A stretch of 64,000 bases of DNA, from NCBI RefSeq assembly GCF_023701525.1, contig NZ_JAMQAW010000023.1, forward strand, positions 1 through 64,000, given 5' to 3'. The notes under the pieces were generated by a model, which was not told where the DNA came from, made no database searches, and saw only the letters and a list, made by a program, of their open reading frames with translations. Shown one piece after another: positions 18,782 through 27,548 of this stretch. The position numbers were made by a program, and so were the translations under genes. The DNA comes from Streptomyces albipurpureus (GTDB lineage Bacteria; Actinomycetota; Actinomycetes; Streptomycetales; Streptomycetaceae). The number at the start of each line of letters is the position of its first letter. Within the stretch, counting starts at the first letter, position 1.

Positions 18782-19883
18782 CGAGGTACGGGCCCTCCGG
18801 CCGGGGTCGCCCCCTACGGGGCGCTGAAGCATCTGGGACGGGGCCCAACACTAACGGTAGGGAAAAGGGCTGCGGTGCTAAGTAATGGGACTTGAGATGC
18901 CCTAGGGGCTACTGGGGCAGTGGCTGTACGAGGTGGGTGCGGTGGTGGCGGGCAGGGGCCCATTCGGCTGGGAGTTGGGAGCACCGACCGGAAGTCTGGG
19001 GGAGGTGATGAACTGCCCGGGAATACCGGCTGCGCCAGCTGCGGCCGCACCCGAGGTGCCGAGTACGGGCGGGAACGGCGCCCGCGCACTGCCAGCGACG
19101 GCTGGTTCCCTGGCAGGTGCCGGCCCGTCAGCCGTCCGCTCCCCCGAGCGAATGACGCGGCGCGGCGCCCCGGCGCGGTGATGTCTGGAGCGGTGATGTC
19201 TGGAGCGGTACGGCTCGCGTAAGGCGTAGGGGATGCAGGAGGGGGATGGTCAGTTTGAGGCACCGGAAGCGTAGGACTCCCGGTCAACGAAGAGGAACCC
19301 GTATCCCTCGCGCTCCCCACCCGTTGGTGAGTCTGGATGGGCCCATCTGGCGCAAGCGCGATCGGTCCGACGAGCCATGGTTCGCGAGTAGGGACGCTCG
19401 GCAGGTCCGTGCGCTACCGGGCGGGAACCTCGCCGTGCCATCAGTCCTCGCCGGGAGTGGGCGCGGCGAGTTCAGGGGTCTGTGGTCCAACGGCGACTCT
19501 TCCCGAGCCAACGGATCCCGGGGCTCGGCGAGCGATCGCCGAAGGCGCAGGGCCCTGGCACGGGTCGCGAGCCGTCGCGCAGAAGGCATCGGTGAGCACC
19601 GGGGGCCGGATGGGCAGCCCGGGTCGGCGATCGGACCCGGGGGTCCCCACGGGAGCCGGGTCGGTAGGTGGCCACGCGCTGACGGCCATGACGCTCACGA
19701 TCCATCAGATATGGCGTATCGCAGTGCGGAAGGAGCCAGTGGTGCGGGCACTGGGGAAATCGGAAAATGCTCAGGAGTGGATAGGGAGAACAGTCCGCCG
19801 AACCCGTTGGAGACGCGGGTGGCGGACCATCATCCATACCCGTATGTGCTGTTCGGTCGAGATCGGATTATCCGTTCGGTCAA
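18782..19883. other. 1.1-kb gap upstream of the GT2 fusion gene
   Basis: No convincing gene is seen on either strand. Frames of 60-190 codons exist, but their composition (R, G, P, S) is that of GC-rich shadow frames. A perfect 15-bp tandem duplication is present at 19176-19209 (CGGTGATGTCTGGAG twice). The region near 18840-18900 (AACACTAACGGTAGG) is AT-richer and probably holds the promoter of the GT2 gene. Confidence 0.5.
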
Positions 19884-20147
19884 TCAGACGGCAGCCTTCT
19901 TGAGTCGCCGCCGTTCCCGTTCGGACAATCCTCCCCAGATACCGAATCTCTCATCGTTGGCAAGTGCGTACTCAAGGCATTCTGAACGGACTTCACAGGC
20001 GAGGCAGACCTTTTTCGCCTCGCGGGTTGAGCCACCTTTTTCGGGGAAGAAGGACTCGGGATCGGTCTGCGCGCACAACGCGCGCTCCTGCCAGCCGATT
20101 TCGTCATCCGCGTCCTCGACCAGCAGTTGTTCGAACAGCTCGGTCAT
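19884..20147 (-). CDS. whiB: WhiB, iron-sulfur sporulation regulator
   Basis: An 87-residue Wbl protein from ATG 20147 (MTELFEQLLVEDADDE). The four [4Fe-4S] cluster cysteines are C25, C48, C51 and C57. The G-I-W-G-G turn that contacts the principal sigma factor is at 69-73, followed by the basic DNA-binding tail (ERERRRLKKAAV). Length, the C-terminus and position next to the cysteine dioxygenase and F420 genes fit WhiB itself (SCO3034 in S. coelicolor, from memory). WhiB acts with WhiA to switch aerial hyphae into sporulation septation; other Wbl paralogues are less likely. A long 700-bp upstream gap fits its known complex promoter control. Confidence 0.93.
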   Translation of the reverse strand: MTELFEQLLVEDADDEIGWQERALCAQTDPESFFPEKGGSTREAKKVCLACEVRSECLEYALANDERFGIWGGLSERERRRLKKAAV

Positions 20148-20847
20148 GTGCGCCCCTCGTCTGTCTTTGCGTCCCCGTGATGTTGCCGTGATCGATATTG
20201 GCCGAACGACACGAGTGGAATTACAAGTGTGTGCATCCGGGCGAGTCAAGCCGGGATCTGCTATTGGCCCCGGTATTCACTCTGCGGAACCAAGGCTATG
20301 CGGAAAGTGTTCAAATCACCAAAAACCTGACACTTGCCAGTGGCCTGGTCCGTACTCGTGCGTGCCCCCCTCGCCAGAGGAGACGACACCGGGTTCGATC
20401 TTGTTGCGATCGAGCCGCTGAAGCGATCCGGATCACAGTCCGATCGCAGGGCCGCCGTGACGTCCACGAACTCGGCAGGCGCGGTGAGCGCGGTTGCTGC
20501 CGCATGTGTCCGCGACCTCGGCTGAGCAAACCTTTCCTCTAGATTCGGTAGCCGATTGAGGTGAAACATTGCCGCCAAATCGGTCATTGAGTTGACATGA
20601 AAGAGGCGAACCCGGCACCTTGGATGACATGCCAGCCACCTCAGCGCCTTTCGCGATCCCCGCACTCGGGTTCCGCAGCGCTGTCCAGGCGCGCTGTTGC
20701 TGTTGCTGTTCCAGCTGTTGATGCCCTAGCGCTCCGGCTTTCTCTGCGTTTGGCCCAGTCGGTCCCATACGACTCTCCGATTGGCCCGCGCCCTGCGACA
20801 TCTGCGCATCGTTCTCTGCCGATCTCTGCCGAGGAACCCACATATCC
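20148..20847. promoter_or_regulatory. Long divergent regulatory region between whiB and cysteine dioxygenase gene
   Basis: A 700-base gap with AT-rich patches and no convincing gene. GACAC, the core of the WhiA site, occurs at about 20209 and at 20385-20389, but such a short word arises easily by chance. TTGACA at 20592-20597 is a perfect -35-like hexamer on the plus strand, without a good -10 at 17-18 bases. A GTTGCT/CTGTT reiteration lies at about 20696-20720. whiB is known to have more than one promoter in S. coelicolor. Confidence 0.45.
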
Positions 20848-21348
20848 ATGAACAGCGACAGCGACCTCCAGATCGCCGGCGACATCCTCGCCGTGCAGCA
20901 CCTCCTTCCCCCCGCACCGGAGCATCCCTCCACGGTCTCCGGCTTCGTGGGGCTCGCTCGGTCCATCGCCGCTGACCGCGGCCGATGGGCCCATCTCATC
21001 GAGTACGACGCAGCCAGCCGCTGGTACCACCGGCTCTCGACGGGCCCGGGCCATGAGGTGTGGCTGCTGTCGTGGGTACCGGGACAGAGCAGCGGCCTGC
21101 ATGACCACGGACAGTCCTCGGGGGTGCTCACCCTCCTCGAAGGGCAGCTCACCGAGCGCACCGGCCGCGGGTCCCAACAGCTGGTCGCCGGCTCACAGCG
21201 GGTGTTCGCCCCCGGCTACGTACACGAAGTGGTCAATGACTCGCTCGAACCCGCCGTTTCCCTGCACATCTACTTCCCGGGTCTGACCGAGATGTCGATG
21301 TACACCGCGCAGTGCTCCCCGGCGACTCAGGGCGGAGTACCCGTCTGA
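20848..21348 (+). CDS. Cysteine dioxygenase family protein
   Basis: A 166-residue cupin that should oxidise L-cysteine (or a related thiol such as 3-mercaptopropionate) to the sulfinate with O2. Iron ligands are H85 and H87 in GLHDHG and H126 in YVHEVVN. LSWVPGQSSG and LHIYFPGLTEMSMY are family segments, the last with the active-site-type Tyr. It is divergent from whiB. Its stop codon lies inside the first copy of a 53-bp tandem repeat. Confidence 0.9.
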   Translation: MNSDSDLQIAGDILAVQHLLPPAPEHPSTVSGFVGLARSIAADRGRWAHLIEYDAASRWYHRLSTGPGHEVWLLSWVPGQSSGLHDHGQSSGVLTLLEGQLTERTGRGSQQLVAGSQRVFAPGYVHEVVNDSLEPAVSLHIYFPGLTEMSMYTAQCSPATQGGVPV

Positions 21349-21457
21349 CACCCCCACCCGTCACCCGACCACCACCCCACAAACGATCAGGCCCCGCCTG
21401 ACACCCCCACCCGTCACCCGACCACCACCCCACAAACGATCAGGCTCCGCCTGACAC
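21345..21457. repeat. 53-bp direct repeat between cysteine dioxygenase and fbiA
   Basis: Two head-to-tail copies (21345-21397 and 21398-21450) differ at a single base (GGCCCCGC versus GGCTCCGC), and seven bases of a third copy follow. Copy 1 contains the stop codon of the dioxygenase gene, and copy 2 ends 18 bases before the fbiA ATG. The unit is C/A-rich on the plus strand with several CACCC words. Near-identity suggests a recent duplication in the fbiA leader. Confidence 0.9.
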
Positions 21458-21467
21458 ACTGTTCTGT

Positions 21468-22424
21468 ATGCGCATTGTGGTTCTGGCCGGCGGTATCGGT
21501 GGCGCCCGTTTTCTTCGCGGTCTCTTGCAGGCCGCGCCAGAGGCGGACGTCACCGTGATCGGGAACACCGGTGATGACATCCATCTGTTCGGGCTCAAGG
21601 TCTGCCCCGACCTCGACACCGTGATGTACACCCTCGGTGGCGGCATCAACGAAGAGCAGGGCTGGGGGCGTACGGACGAGAGCTTCCGGGTCAAGGAGGA
21701 GTTGGCGGCGTACGGAGTGGGACCCGAGTGGTTCGGCCTCGGCGATCGCGACTTCGCGACCCATATCGTGCGTACACAGATGCTGTCCGCCGGCTACCCG
21801 CTCAGCGCGGTCACCGAGGCGCTCTGCTCACGCTGGAGCCCCGGTGTTCGGCTTCTCCCGATGTCCGACGACCGGGTCGAGACACATGTCGCCGTTGAGG
21901 TCGACGGCGAACGCAAGGTCATCCACTTCCAGGAGTACTGGGTGAAGCTGCGGGCGTCCGTGCCCGCGGAGGCGATCGTGCCCGTCGGGGCCGAACAGGC
22001 GAAGCCGGCACCCGGGGTGCTGGAGGCGATCGCAGCGGCCGATCTCATCCTCTTCCCGCCGTCGAACCCCGTCGTCAGCATCGGCACCATCCTGGCGGTA
22101 CCCGGAATCAGAGAAGCCATCGCCGAAGCGGGCGTACCGGTCGTCGGGCTCTCGCCGATCGTCGGGAACGCCCCCGTGCGGGGGATGGCGGACAAGGTAC
22201 TGGCGGCCGTGGGCGTGGAAGCCACCGCAGCCGCCGTCGCCGCGCACTACGGCTCGGGGCTGCTCGACGGCTGGCTCGTGGACACCGTTGACGCGGGCAC
22301 CGTCGGTGAGGTGGAGGCCGCTGGCATTCGCTGCCGTGCCGTGCCGCTGATGATGACCGATACCAGTGCGGCGGCCGAGATGGCCCGACAGGCGTTGGCA
22401 CTGGCCCAGGAGGTCCAGGCATGA
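21468..22424 (+). CDS. fbiA: 2-phospho-L-lactate transferase (coenzyme F420 biosynthesis)
   Basis: A 318-residue CofD/FbiA enzyme that joins the activated phospho-lactate or phosphoenolpyruvate moiety to the deazaflavin FO, giving (dehydro)F420-0. Family segments are MRIVVLAGGIGGARFLRGL at the N-terminus, VIGNTGDDIHLFGLKVCPDLDTVMY, and FPPSNPVVSIGTIL. It overlaps fbiB by four bases (ATGA), so the two are translationally coupled. Confidence 0.97.
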   Translation: MRIVVLAGGIGGARFLRGLLQAAPEADVTVIGNTGDDIHLFGLKVCPDLDTVMYTLGGGINEEQGWGRTDESFRVKEELAAYGVGPEWFGLGDRDFATHIVRTQMLSAGYPLSAVTEALCSRWSPGVRLLPMSDDRVETHVAVEVDGERKVIHFQEYWVKLRASVPAEAIVPVGAEQAKPAPGVLEAIAAADLILFPPSNPVVSIGTILAVPGIREAIAEAGVPVVGLSPIVGNAPVRGMADKVLAAVGVEATAAAVAAHYGSGLLDGWLVDTVDAGTVGEVEAAGIRCRAVPLMMTDTSAAAEMARQALALAQEVQA

Positions 22425-23722
22425 CGTCGTACACCGTCCGCGCGCTGCCCGGGCTACCCGAGATCGCGGCCGGCGACGATCTCACCAAGCTGATCGCCAG
22501 CGCCGAGCCCGGGCTGGTGGACGGGGACATCCTCCTGGTCACCTCGAAGATCGTCAGCAAGGCGGAGGGACGCCTTGTCGCGGCCCGCGATCGCGAGAGC
22601 GCCATCGACGCGGAGACCGTACGCGTGGTCGCACGTCGCGGTCCCCTGCGGATCGTGGAGAACCGCCAGGGGCTGGTGATGGCCGCCGCCGGTGTGGACG
22701 CCTCCAACACGCCCGCCGGGACGGTACTGCTACTGCCCGAGGACCCCGACGCCTCGGCCCGGACGATCCGCGACGGGCTGCGGGAGACCCTCGGCGTGGA
22801 GATCGGCGTGATCGTCACCGACACCTTCGGGCGGCCCTGGCGCAATGGGCTGACCGATGTCGCCATCGGCGCCGCGGGTGTGCGGGTCCTCGACGATCTA
22901 CGCGGCGGGACCGACGCCCACGGCAACCCACTGAGCGCCACCGTCGTCGCCGTCGCCGATGAACTCGCCGCCGCGGGCGACCTGGTCAAAGGGAAGGCGG
23001 ACGGGCTACCCGTAGCCGTCGTCCGGGGCCTGGGACACCTGGTCGGCCCCCAGTCGTCGTCCGAGGACTCCGCCCGGGCGATCGTGCGATCGGCGGCCGA
23101 CGACATGTTCCGCCTGGGGACGTCCGAGGCGGTCCGGGAGGCGGTCACTCAGCGCCGCACCGTACGGGAGTTCACCGACGAGCCGGTGGACCCCGACGCA
23201 GTACGCCGAGCGGTCGCGGCCGCCGTCACCGCGCCCGCGCCGCACCACACCACCCCCTGGCGCTTCGTCCTGCTCGAAACGGCCACCGCCCGCGAGGAAC
23301 TGCTCGACGCCATGCGCGACGCGTGGATCGCCGACCTACGGCGTGACGGCAAGTCCGAGGAATCCATCGCCAAGCGTGTCCGCCGAGGTGAGGTGCTGCG
23401 CAGGGCCCCCTACCTCGTCGTGCCCTGTCTCGTCATGGACGGCTCGCACCACTACGGAGACGCCCGGCGCGACACCGCCGAACGCGAGATGTTCGTCGTT
23501 GCCACCGGCGCGGGCGTACAGAACTTCCTGGTGGCGCTGGCGGGTGAGCGACTGGGCTCGGCATGGGTGTCATCGACCATGTTCTGCCCCGATGTCGTAC
23601 GCAGGGTCCTCCGGCTACCCGATCACTGGGACCCCATGGGCGCGGTGGCCGTGGGGCACGCGGCTGCGGCCCCCAGGCAACGGCCGGCGCGGGAAGCCTC
23701 GGACTTCATCACGGTGCGATAG
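22421..23722 (+). CDS. fbiB: F420-0:gamma-glutamyl ligase with C-terminal nitroreductase domain
   Basis: A 433-residue bifunctional protein. Residues ~1-245 are the CofE-type GTP-dependent ligase that adds the poly-gamma-glutamate tail (LVTSKIVSKAEGRL, VTDTFGRPWRNGLTDVAIG). Residues ~250-433 are an FMN-binding nitroreductase-like domain (RRTVREFTDEPV, PAPHHTTPWRFVLLE) that reduces dehydro-F420-0 in mycobacterial FbiB. The start overlaps the fbiA stop. Length fits the actinobacterial two-domain form. Confidence 0.96.
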   Translation: MTSYTVRALPGLPEIAAGDDLTKLIASAEPGLVDGDILLVTSKIVSKAEGRLVAARDRESAIDAETVRVVARRGPLRIVENRQGLVMAAAGVDASNTPAGTVLLLPEDPDASARTIRDGLRETLGVEIGVIVTDTFGRPWRNGLTDVAIGAAGVRVLDDLRGGTDAHGNPLSATVVAVADELAAAGDLVKGKADGLPVAVVRGLGHLVGPQSSSEDSARAIVRSAADDMFRLGTSEAVREAVTQRRTVREFTDEPVDPDAVRRAVAAAVTAPAPHHTTPWRFVLLETATAREELLDAMRDAWIADLRRDGKSEESIAKRVRRGEVLRRAPYLVVPCLVMDGSHHYGDARRDTAEREMFVVATGAGVQNFLVALAGERLGSAWVSSTMFCPDVVRRVLRLPDHWDPMGAVAVGHAAAAPRQRPAREASDFITVR

Positions 23723-23765
23723 CACGAACGGCACGACTCAGGCCCGTGGGATGCTTCTGGGAGGG

Positions 23766-24737
23766 TCAGAGCAGCCCGATGTCGACGCGCGGCATCTTGG
23801 GTTTGCGGCGCGGCGGAATCCGACCACTGAGCATGATCAGCCGGGCGGCGCGATGACGCTGCCCCGCATAGGGAGCGAGGAGCTCCAACATCGCCGCATC
23901 GTCGGTGTCACGGTCGCCAACCAGCGCATAGCCGACGATGCCCGGTAGATGCAGATCACCCACCGTGACGGCATCGGGGGCCCCATGGCTGCGCTGGACG
24001 GTCTCCGCCGAGGTCCAGGGTCCAATGCCGGGGATGACCTCCAAGCGCCGCTGGGCCTGCTCCGGGGCCATCGTGATGGCCTCTTCCAGCCGACGGGCCA
24101 CCCGTACCGCACGCACAATGGTGGACGCCCGCTTGTCGTCCACGCCTGCGCGATGCCACTCCCAGGACGGGATCAGCGCCCAGGTACGGGGCTCAGGCAT
24201 CACGGACAACCCGGGCGTGGGTCCAGGGGCGGGCTCACCGTACTTCCGCACCAGGAGCCGCCAGGCGCGATAGGCCTCATCCGTGGTGACCTTCTGCTCC
24301 AGGATCGACGGAATCAGCGACTCCAGAACCAGTCCGGTCCGCGTCAGCCGGAGCCCGGGCCTACGGTGCCGAGCGAGTGCAACGAGCCGATGCCGAGGAA
24401 CGAACGCGTCCGGTTCATCCCCGCCCCCCAACAGCGCGGGCAGCCCATCCAAAAGCCACTCCGCCCCATCCCCCCACGCCTCGGCCTCGACCCGCCCCGC
24501 CCGCCCGACGATCCGGATCGTCCCGGGACCCTGGGGAGTACGACAGGTACGCCAGAAAGATCCATCGGGCGTCGAGCGATAGGTGGGGTCAGCGGGTCCG
24601 CGCCGCAGCGGAGTGAGCACCAAACCAAGATCAAGAACACCGGGAGGCACCCAGCCCCGACTCAGCCCTGAGACACCCGGCGCGGGAACGCGGGCACGGG
24701 GGGTGCTAGGTGGGCGCGGAGTGAAGCGGCCTGACAC
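23766..24737 (-). CDS. DNA-3-methyladenine glycosylase family protein (HhH-GPD, AlkA-like)
   Basis: A 323-residue base-excision repair protein. The helix-hairpin-helix is LEVIPGIGPWTSAETV and the catalytic Asp follows in VTVGDLHLPG, the standard HhH-GPD arrangement. SLIPSILEQKVTTDEAYRAWR is the family's substrate-pocket helix. The first ~35 residues (MSGRFTPRPPSTPRARV) are basic and Pro-rich, and an internal start is possible. It is convergent with fbiB, 43 bases apart, and its 5' end abuts the large inverted repeat. Confidence 0.88.
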   Translation of the reverse strand: MSGRFTPRPPSTPRARVPAPGVSGLSRGWVPPGVLDLGLVLTPLRRGPADPTYRSTPDGSFWRTCRTPQGPGTIRIVGRAGRVEAEAWGDGAEWLLDGLPALLGGGDEPDAFVPRHRLVALARHRRPGLRLTRTGLVLESLIPSILEQKVTTDEAYRAWRLLVRKYGEPAPGPTPGLSVMPEPRTWALIPSWEWHRAGVDDKRASTIVRAVRVARRLEEAITMAPEQAQRRLEVIPGIGPWTSAETVQRSHGAPDAVTVGDLHLPGIVGYALVGDRDTDDAAMLELLAPYAGQRHRAARLIMLSGRIPPRRKPKMPRVDIGLL

Positions 24738-24780
24738 GGGGGGTCCTCGGGGTAGCTGGTGCTTCGAGGGTATGTCCCTG

Positions 24781-26257
24781 GGCGGGGGGCCTGAGGGTGG
24801 GGTCTTGTGCTCTTGGGCTGGGCGCGCCTGTTCCTGTGGTGCTCACCCGGGGTGGAGGGTTCCGTCCTCAAGCGCCGGACGGGCTGGGGTGGGGTCTTGG
24901 CCAGGGGCTTGTTGTGGCTTGGGCTGCCTGCGCTGGAGCCCTTGGGCACCTGCGCTGGGCGCGCCCGCTCCTGTGGTGCTCACCCGGGGTGAAGGGTTCC
25001 GTCCTCAAACGCCGGACGGGCTGGGGCGGGGTCTTGGCCAGGGGCTTGTGTTGGCGGGGCCGGTGGTGGTGTGGACCTTGGGCACCCACACTGGGCGCGC
25101 CCGTTCTTGTGATCCCCACCCGGGGTGGAGGGTTCCGTCCTCAAACGCCGGACAGGCTGAGGCGGGGCCCTGGCGAGGGGTGCTTCTTGTTGCTGGGGTC
25201 GCTTGGGGTGGGGGCCTTGGGTTGCTCGGGCTGTGGGGTCTTGTCCTGTTGGGGTTGGGGGGTGCTATCGGGGGTGACTCCTCAGCGTCGACGGCCTGAA
25301 GGTCCTTTGATCCGGCATGCGGGTCTTGCCGTCGATCGCTTCCGGGGACACCCCCTGCGCGCCCCCACGCCGAGACTTACATCCCCTGCCCTCAGGCCCC
25401 CACCCTGTGGAGGAACCAGGGGAGCGTGCTTCCGTGTTGGTGTCCTGCGAGGAGCTCTTGGCGCTCTCCTACCGAGGTGTCCTCTTGGGTGTCTAGGGCG
25501 ACTGTTTGTCACGAGTGGGGCCGGGTGCCGGGTGGCGGGCCTGTGTTTTCCAGTGCCCTCCCGACTCATGCCTCGGGATGAACGCCAGATGCAGACCGCC
25601 AGGCCGTCCAAAACTTGAGTACTGCCCCAGCGGGGTCCAAGCAACCAGAGCGACACCAGACAATCCCCCTGTGCGCAGGGCACGACCGCGACGATCACTC
25701 AGGACAGCCAGCACCTGCCCCTGGTTCCCTGCTGAGATCAGGAGCCTTAAGGCGGGCCCTGCTACTTCAGGGGACAGGAGCCTTTGGCCAAGAGGTGCAA
25801 GTGTCGGATGGGGGCGCGCAGGGGGTGTCCCCGGAAGCGATCGACGGCAAGACTCCCTTGTCGGCTCGGAGTCGCTTCAGGCCGTCGACGCTGAGGAGTC
25901 ACCCCCGATAGCACCCCCCAACCACAGCAAACACAAGACCCCTCAAGACGGGAATCCCAAGGTCCACACCACCACCGGCCCCGCCAACACAAGCCCCTGG
26001 CCAAGGCCCCACCCCAGCCCGTCCGGCGTTTGAGGACGGAACCCTTCACCCCGGGTGAGCACCACAGGAGCGGGCGCGCCCAGCGCAGGTGCCCAAGGGC
26101 TCCAGCGCAGGCAGCCCAAGCCACAACAAGCCCCTCGCCAAGGCCCCACCCCAGCCCGTCCGGCGCTTGAGGACGGAACCCTCCACCCCGGGTGAGCACC
26201 ACAAGAACAGGCGCGCCCAGCCCAAGAGCCCAAGACCCCACCCTCAGGCCCCCCGCC
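24781..26257. repeat. Nested inverted repeat, about 1.48 kb, gene-free
   Basis: Outer arms 24781-25082 and 25956-26257 are each 302 bases and nearly identical as reverse complements. Inner arms (about 25256-25300 with 25875-25920, and 25323-25367 with 25810-25854) are also near-perfect, around a ~440-base loop (about 25370-25808). The arms contain a repeated unit of ~136 bp with the core TTCCGTCCTCAAACGCCGGA: about three copies in one orientation on the left and three inverted on the right. I recall this core as a common intergenic repeat in Streptomyces genomes. No transposase frame is credible; frames inside are repeat artefacts. It fills the space between the glycosylase and the pyrophosphorylase genes. 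Confidence 0.85.
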
Positions 26258-26367
26258 AAGGGGACCCCCGGCGTTTGAGGACGGAACCCCCCACCCCAGG
26301 TGAACACCACAAGAACGGGTACGCCCAGCCCAAGAGCACAAGGCCAAGACCAAAACCCAGACCCCAC

Positions 26368-27450
26368 CTACTGGTCGGAGGAGAAACGCACCGCCCCCGG
26401 CGGGAGGGTCGCGTCGCACCACACCCTTACGCCGTCGCGGAGTTCGTTGTCCGCGCCCACAACAGCCCCGTCACCGATGACCGCTCCGGTGAGCGCCACC
26501 CGTGCCCCCACCTTCGCGCCGACGCCGATCAGTGAGGAGGTGATCACCGCGTTCTCCTCGACGACCGCCCCCGCGAGGATCACACTGCCGTCGATGCGGG
26601 CGCCTGAGTGGATCACGGCGCCCTCGCACACCACCGTTCCGCCGGTCAGTTTGGCGTCCGGTGCCACTGACGCGGACTCCAGGACCAACCGGTCACCGCA
26701 GCGCCCCGGGACCGCCGGTGAGGGCGCGCGCCCCAGGACCAGGTCGGCTGAGCCGCGGACGAACGCCTGGGGGGTGCCCAGGTCGAGCCAGTAGGTGGAG
26801 TCGACTATGCCTTGCAGATGAGCGCCCGCCAACAGCAGGTCGGGGAAGGTCTCCCGCTCCACCGAGACGGGACGGCCGGTCGGGATGGCGTCGATGATCG
26901 AGCGGCGGAAGACATAGGCCCCCGCGTTGATCTGGTCGGTGACGATCTCTTCTGGAGTCTGCGGCTTCTCCAGAAACGCGGTCACCCTGCCGCTGTCGTC
27001 CGTCGGTACCAGCCCGAAGGCCCGTGGGTCGGTCACCCGGGTCAGATGCAGGGAGACGTCTGCGCCCGACGTCGTATGGGTGTCGATCAGCCCGCGGATG
27101 TCCAGGCCGGTGAGGATGTCTCCGTTGAAGATCAGGACAGGATCGTCCGGCCCTGACCGCAGCCGCTGGGCCACATTGCGGATCGCGCCACCGGTGCCGA
27201 GGGGCTCGTCCTCGGTGACGTACTCCAAGCTGAGGCCGAGTGATGAACCGTCACCGAAGTGTGGTTCGAAGACTTCGGAGAGATAGGAGGTCGCCAGCAC
27301 GATGTGGTCGACACCGGCCGCGCGAGCGCGCGCCAGTTGATGGGTCAGGAAGGGGACGCCCGCAGCCGGAACCATTGGTTTCGGCGTGTTGACGGTGAGC
27401 GGACGCAGTCGCGTGCCCTTACCTCCGACCAGGAGGATCGCTTCTGTCAC
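26368..27450 (-). CDS. Sugar-1-phosphate nucleotidyltransferase (mannose-1-phosphate guanylyltransferase-like)
   Basis: A 360-residue NDP-sugar pyrophosphorylase. The N-terminal Rossmann-like domain starts MTEAILLVGGKGTRLRPLT with the nucleotide loop. LEYVTEDEPLGTGGAI and IFNGDILTGLD (metal Asp) follow. From about residue 250 come left-handed beta-helix hexapeptide repeats (GAVIHSGARIDGSVILAGAVVEENAVI). GDP-mannose synthesis is the likely role given manA and manB at 7-12 kb, but UDP- or dTDP-sugar activity cannot be excluded. It is downstream of the secreted amidase by 98 bases. Its 3' end is only 110 bases from the inverted-repeat arm. Confidence 0.88.
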   Translation of the reverse strand: MTEAILLVGGKGTRLRPLTVNTPKPMVPAAGVPFLTHQLARARAAGVDHIVLATSYLSEVFEPHFGDGSSLGLSLEYVTEDEPLGTGGAIRNVAQRLRSGPDDPVLIFNGDILTGLDIRGLIDTHTTSGADVSLHLTRVTDPRAFGLVPTDDSGRVTAFLEKPQTPEEIVTDQINAGAYVFRRSIIDAIPTGRPVSVERETFPDLLLAGAHLQGIVDSTYWLDLGTPQAFVRGSADLVLGRAPSPAVPGRCGDRLVLESASVAPDAKLTGGTVVCEGAVIHSGARIDGSVILAGAVVEENAVITSSLIGVGAKVGARVALTGAVIGDGAVVGADNELRDGVRVWCDATLPPGAVRFSSDQ

Positions 27451-27548
27451 CTTTGTCGTCTCTGCTTCCTGTTCAAGGCCGGAGTGGTCACTCGTTCGAG
27501 GCCGGCAATTCTGTGCGGTGGATATGCCGTAGGTGGTGCGTCTCCGGA

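Noticed and set aside
19246..20421. 391-codon plus-strand frame
   Set aside because: It runs antisense through whiB and has shadow-frame composition.
24797..25618. 273-codon frame, and the similar minus-strand frame at 25762-26367, inside the inverted repeat
   Set aside because: Their mutual similarity is caused by the DNA repeat; composition is G/W/L-rich nonsense and there is no ribosome-binding site.
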